Assembly: GCA_964017235.1 (NCBI GenBank)
Contig: OZ024940.1
Location: 27,646,573 to 27,710,572, forward strand
Length of the DNA: 64,000 bases
Source: Sabellastarte sp. h YS-2021
Lineage: Eukaryota > Annelida > Polychaeta > Sabellida > Sabellidae
Direction of reading: 5' to 3'
Shown here: one piece after another, positions 59,860 through 64,000 of the stretch
How positions within the stretch are numbered: position 1 is the first letter of the stretch
How the letters are laid out: each line of letters opens with the position of its first letter
Notes under the pieces: model-generated
What the model was told of the DNA's origin: nothing
The model's input: the letters and a program-made list of their open reading frames with translations, nothing else
Databases searched by the model: none
Translations under genes and position numbers: made by a program

Positions 59860-60398
59860 TTGATGATATGGCATGCACACCTATATCTTCTTCCACAGAT
59901 ATCTCACCCGTGCCCGTTTCTCAAGATACCACAGATCAGACTGCCGTGTGTCTTTCCACATCAGATGAACTTTGCCTTCAGGACTCCACTTCAATTTCAG
60001 TGCCTCAACCTCAATCCAGACTGGTTGAGGGAAGCCTATTAAATGATAGGGACCAGCAAAGGAAGAAAGAACTTATTTCTGACATTTTAAAGTCCCAGGA
60101 CAAAATTAAGTTTTAGACTGACAAGGAGAGGAAAGCCAAGAAGGAGTTAAAAGAACTAGAACTAAAGGAACAGCGGATTAAAGAACATGCCATGGAAAAA
60201 GAATTAGCAATCGAACATTCAAAAAGGAAGTCACTAGAAGTTCAGATAAGGAAGTTGCAAGCAAAGTTAGATGCCAAACCCATAAATGTGTTAGATTCAG
60301 TAGATATTGGGGACTTTGAGAACTCTTTAAATTTTGGGGAAGTTAGTTTTGGGGATGGATTTAATGTTGAGGAATAAGTTAATGTGTCATTTTTCATG

Positions 60399-60897
60399 TT
60401 TTACTTTTATCAGTTGAATATTCATGTGTGTCACAGTATAGTGGCTTGTTTTACTTTTATCACTTGAATATTCATGTGTGTCACAGTACAGTGGCATGTT
60501 TTACTTTTATCAGTTGAATATTCACATTCGCCACAGTACAGTGGCTTGTTTTACTTTTATCAGTTGAATATTCACGTTTGTCACAGTACAGTGACTTGTT
60601 TTACTTTTATCATTTGAATAGTCACATTCGCCACAGTACAGTGGCTTGTTGTACTTTTATTAGTGGAATATTCATGTTTGTCACAGTACAGTGGCTTGTT
60701 TTACTTTCATCAGCTGAATATTCATGTGCGTCACAGCACAGTGGTTTGTTTGTACTTTTATTAGTTGAATATTCATGTTTGTCACAGTACAGTAGCTTGT
60801 TTGTACTTTTATTAGTTGAATATTCATGCTTGTCACAGTATAGTGGTTTGTTTTACTTTTATTAGTGGACTGTTTATGTTTGTCGCAGTACAATGAC
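60399..60897 (+). repeat. Minisatellite, copy 4, ten units
   Basis: Ten ~50-bp units, one more than in copies 1 to 3. The extra material lies where the other copies show a shortened unit (GTTGTCAGCTGAATATTC), so units appear to have been lost there in the other copies. The polypurine tract at 61341-61353 follows. Confidence 0.85.
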
Positions 60898-61353
60898 TGA
60901 GTTACATTTTAAGACAAATATTCAAATTTTAGAGTTGAATATATTTATCTCTGAAAACTGCGATTATTCCATTTTGTGTTCATAAAGTCAGAATCTGTGG
61001 TTCTGGTGCTCAGTGTAGAGTGAGTTAGTATTAAAGGTATTTCACCTTTTTGTATTGTTTATATTAGTATTGTTCAATTTGTTAACTGCATATATAGTTA
61101 TTATTATTTAATCCACAGTACAGTGGGTTAGTTAGGCAATGCAGTTAGAATTTTACATGTCTCACTACTCTGGTAGACCTTTTTATGTGTTCATTTAGAG
61201 AAGTTACTTGTGATACAGAACTTGAATATTGGGTACTTTACACTGTTGATTTAGTTGTTAATTGCTCTGACCCCAAGTGGTCACACTATAAGCTGTTATA
61301 TCCAAACTGTTTTGCGTGTTATGAGGGCATAACACATTTTAAGTAGGGGGGAG

Positions 61354-62667
61354 TGAGATGACCCTGTCATCTCGTAATTTACAAAAGTGCTTCAGTATTG
61401 CTGCGGATCGACGAGTCCGTGAGATTTTTTATTATATAATCTACAGAGTTGTGAAAGGTCTCATTCCGTAGCATTTTATGTGTAAATTGTTTTAAATATT
61501 AAACTTAAGCTTGTCACCTTAAGATATTCGCAGTATTTTATTTGCTTTTTGTCAAATATTGCTGGGATCTGTGTCGTCCATCTTTTTGTGATGACGTCAT
61601 CACTCTTTGAGTTCAACAGCAATATATATTTCTGTTTGTTGTAAGCGATCCAGCTATGAACTGCCACCGAGGCGGTGTTCGGTGTATGCAAATTATCTAC
61701 AAATCCTCATAAGCAGTGCAGAACTGCCACCGATGCGGTGTTCGGTGTATGCAAATTAGGCTACGAATCCTCTATATAAGGGACGGAAATTGAATCGCTC
61801 TTCGGTGTATTGAGCCGCTCTAACGGAAGGTACACTCAGTGCTTCTTAATTTTACTGACATTTATTCGATTTTGTCTGATTTGCTTGATTTATTTTCGGG
61901 TCCGGTTACATTGAATAATTGCTTTTATATTATTACAAGTTGACAGAAACTCTCAGTAAATTTGGTTGGATATTTTATTCATTTGCTGTCATTTTGACAG
62001 ATGGGTAGGGTTTCCCTCCAATTTGTTTACAAACAAATGCTCATGATTTTGACAGTTGTTACAACTGAGAGCGATTCTTGACTTGTAATTGTTATGTAAT
62101 GATGCCGGTGTAAATAGTATTTTGACTGCGGTTTATTTATTTTATCTTGTGTTTCACCATATATTTCATTTGACTGATAATTGCAGTATTTTTGTGATAG
62201 TTAGGATGCATATTTGACTAAATATTACAGTGTTATTATTTTGACTGACTACTTTGACTACAGTATTATTATCATTCTTATTCACTGACTGCAGTGTTTT
62301 TATCATCATCATTAGCTACTGACTGCAGTGATATTGCTATTCTTGTTTCTTATTAGTCGTGTACATGTATATTTATTCCAATGCTGTAGTAACTTTTTGT
62401 CATGTTGTTCTCATATTTTACTGAACAGCATTTTCGCATTTCTGTACATTTCTGTCAAACAACATATATAAATCCATGATTATTTAAAATAAATATACAT
62501 ATAAGATTACATAATTGCTTGTTCTTTACAACTTTTAACCCATAAATAATCATCAGCTGAGTCTATTGGCACAAACGTCAATAATTACAACTCTGGCGAG
62601 CTGCCACCTTTGAACACAACGCGAGAACTGTATTGAAAAATACACTTTGGGCTTAAGGGTCGTTACA
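61354..62667 (+). repeat. LTR 5
   Basis: 1314 bp, TG...CA; intact CRE palindrome (61588-61603), two octamers and a TATA box. It is followed by another primer site, so it is not the terminal LTR of a complete unit. Confidence 0.9.
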
Positions 62668-63477
62668 GAAATTTTTGGTGCCGTGACCAGGATTGGAAAT
62701 TTTTATCATTTATTTATAACTGGTTCAATGGTGTATTTGTTCTGGTTTGTTTGGTTTGTTTGTGGTTGAGTGATTACATATACAGTCACTGTTCACATGT
62801 AATTTCATGACTTAAAATAGTGACCAACTTATTTAGACATACTATTATTGGGTGTGGTGTGAATGTTATACTGTATGATTGATTACTGTTAACATATATT
62901 CACTGCACTAAATGTGGATGCTATAAATGACATAAAACAGTAATTGTTTGAATGTAGATTACTGTTAACATTTGATGTTTCATGAAGATTTTTGGCCCTC
63001 AAATGAACATTTTAGTGATATAAAACAGTAATTGTTGCTTGTTAACACATTTATTCACAATATACACCACAAAGAAAATTTATCACTGTTCACATAAAAG
63101 TAATAACACAAAAGGGTTTCTTACCTGAGGTGAATTACTGAATGATATAAAACAGTGATTTGTGTGAATGTGTTGTTGAAATAACACAAAAGTCACACCA
63201 CTAAAGGTGTGGTTACTGAGGTGTATACACTGGTGTGTGTGCAAGTTTGATTGTGGTATTACTGTAACACAGTAGTAACACTAGAAAGTGAATTACTATA
63301 TGGTGATATAAACAGTAATACTAGGGTGGTACTGTGAATGAGTATATTACTGGCATCACCAGTGACAACACAAAGGTTTCTGCCTTGAGGTGTAACACTT
63401 AAGTGAACACCAGTAACATCAAGGATTCATTTCAAAACCGTTTGTTTACAGAAGCAGTCGTCAGAAGGGTCATTACA
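62668..63477 (+). mobile_element. Fifth, leader-only Gypsy unit and array end
   Basis: Primer site at 62676-62694 and leader sequence as in the other copies up to about 63462, then AAGGGTCATTACA (63465-63477), which resembles the LTR end AAGGGTCGTTACA. ATAT (63478-63481) follows and matches the bases left of LTR 1. The unit lacks its coding part. Confidence 0.75.
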
Positions 63478-64000
63478 ATATGATGAACCATTCTATAAGT
63501 TACATCTCCGTTTTCCGGAGAAAGCAAAGGATGGTTCATGTTTGGAAAGATTTTGAAAAATCAATCTTTGGGAAGATATTTAAGATTCTTGGTGGTTTAA
63601 CTTTCTCTTGTAAAAAGAGAGAATAAGCCCTTTTAAAAGTCATTGACTTAAAGTTAAGGGATTTGTCAAGTTTAGATAAATCTTTAAAAGCAGCTAGAGC
63701 ATTAGCATAGAACACAGCATTGAATCAAGGCTACTATTCAAGACCACATCTTGAGATAAATATTTCCTCAGATCAAGCTTAAGCCAGTACATGGCAAAAT
63801 TTTTCCATTTACAATGGCTAGCATATAAAAGTCGGTGAATAAAAAGATTTTAGCTTACATTCGATATTAGTAAGAGAAATACCACCATCAGTAAAGCTGT
63901 TGTATAGCATTTCACATTTGAGACACTGTCTTGTTATTCCACAAAAAGTGAATTTGAATCTGGTATTGGAATTGGTTTGTGTTCTGAGGAAGGAGTGAGG
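63478..64000 (-). mobile_element. Older LINE, upstream part (right of the array)
   Basis: The minus strand encodes broken stretches of an L1/Tx1-type ORF2 C-terminal region, including DGGISLTNIECKL near 63870, HCKWKNFAMYWLKLDLRKYL near 63780 in another frame, and SMTFKRAYSLFLQEKVKPPR near 63620, then VTYRMVHHI running into the ATAT at the array edge. Several frame changes and stops. It runs off the right end of the window. The remainder of the same protein lies at 16929-17042. Confidence 0.75.

Larger units (their letters stand above)
53337..60377 (+). pseudogene. Gypsy copy 4 third ORF, interrupted by a LINE
   Basis: The N-terminal finger-like region and Ser/Thr/Pro repeats lie at 53337-54132, and the rest at 59700-60377 beyond the inserted LINE (54133-59699). 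About 160 bp of the Ser/Thr/Pro repeat region are present on both sides as the target duplication. Broken. Confidence 0.8.
17043..63477 (+). mobile_element. Head-to-tail Ty3/Gypsy array, four internal units and five LTRs
   Basis: Five LTRs (17043-18353, 26501-27852, 36000-37351, 45763-47115, 61354-62667) alternate with four internal regions, and a fifth unit has only leader sequence before a short LTR-end-like sequence AAGGGTCATTACA at 63465-63477. Neighbouring units share one LTR. ATAT precedes the first LTR (17039-17042) and follows 63477 (63478-63481), consistent with one original 4-bp target duplication around the whole block. All internal units are broken (about half a dozen breaks each). 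LTRs differ by roughly 1-3 percent by eye, so the family is fairly young. Confidence 0.9.

Overview
This is a window of AT-rich nuclear DNA from an animal, most likely an aquatic invertebrate (a mollusc or other lophotrochozoan would fit, but nothing here fixes the species). The evidence is eukaryotic mobile DNA throughout: a Ngaro/DIRS-type tyrosine-recombinase retrotransposon, at least three LINEs of the L1/Tx1 type, a 46-kb head-to-tail array of a Ty3/Gypsy LTR element, exon-like pieces with GT/AG borders, and a 28-nt piece of U2 snRNA. I see no complete single-copy host gene.

Layout. 1-1811: intergenic, with a 24-bp palindrome and a weak tandem repeat. 1812-7333: a broken Ngaro-like element on the minus strand (gag, RT, RNase H, tyrosine recombinase) with textbook split direct repeats A1-ORFs-B1-A2-B2 and a shared AACAGT core. 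7334-12480: mostly non-coding, holding a decayed unidentified coding stretch (8030-9071, minus) and three exon-like blocks of an unidentified minus-strand gene (10184-11786). About 12.5-16.5 kb: a broken Tx1-like LINE on the minus strand whose 5' end abuts nucleotides 1-28 of U2 snRNA. 16.87-17.04 kb and 63.48-64.0 kb: two halves of one older minus-strand LINE, split by the array.

17043-63477: one Ty3/Gypsy locus expanded into LTR-int-LTR-int-LTR-int-LTR-int-LTR-leader, flanked by the 4-bp direct repeat ATAT. Each internal unit carries a tRNA-His primer site, a long leader, gag, pol (protease, RT, RNase H, integrase), an extra third ORF with C2H2-like fingers, an 11-residue repeat and a coiled coil, then a ~50-bp minisatellite and a polypurine tract. 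All copies are broken. Copies 1 and 2 are offset by exactly 9499 bp and almost identical, so they arose by recent tandem duplication or are an assembly duplicate.

54133-59699: a nearly full-length L1-type LINE lies inside the third ORF of copy 4, flanked by an unusually long ~160-bp target duplication. Its ORF1 protein is the most striking item in the window: coiled coil and RRM-like region as in L1 ORF1p, then a C-terminal domain that reads as an IMPACT/YigZ (UPF0029) domain.

Order of events inferred: old LINE, Gypsy insertion into it, amplification by unequal exchange between LTRs, LINE insertion into copy 4, and (latest, order relative to the LINE not certain) duplication of copies 1/2.
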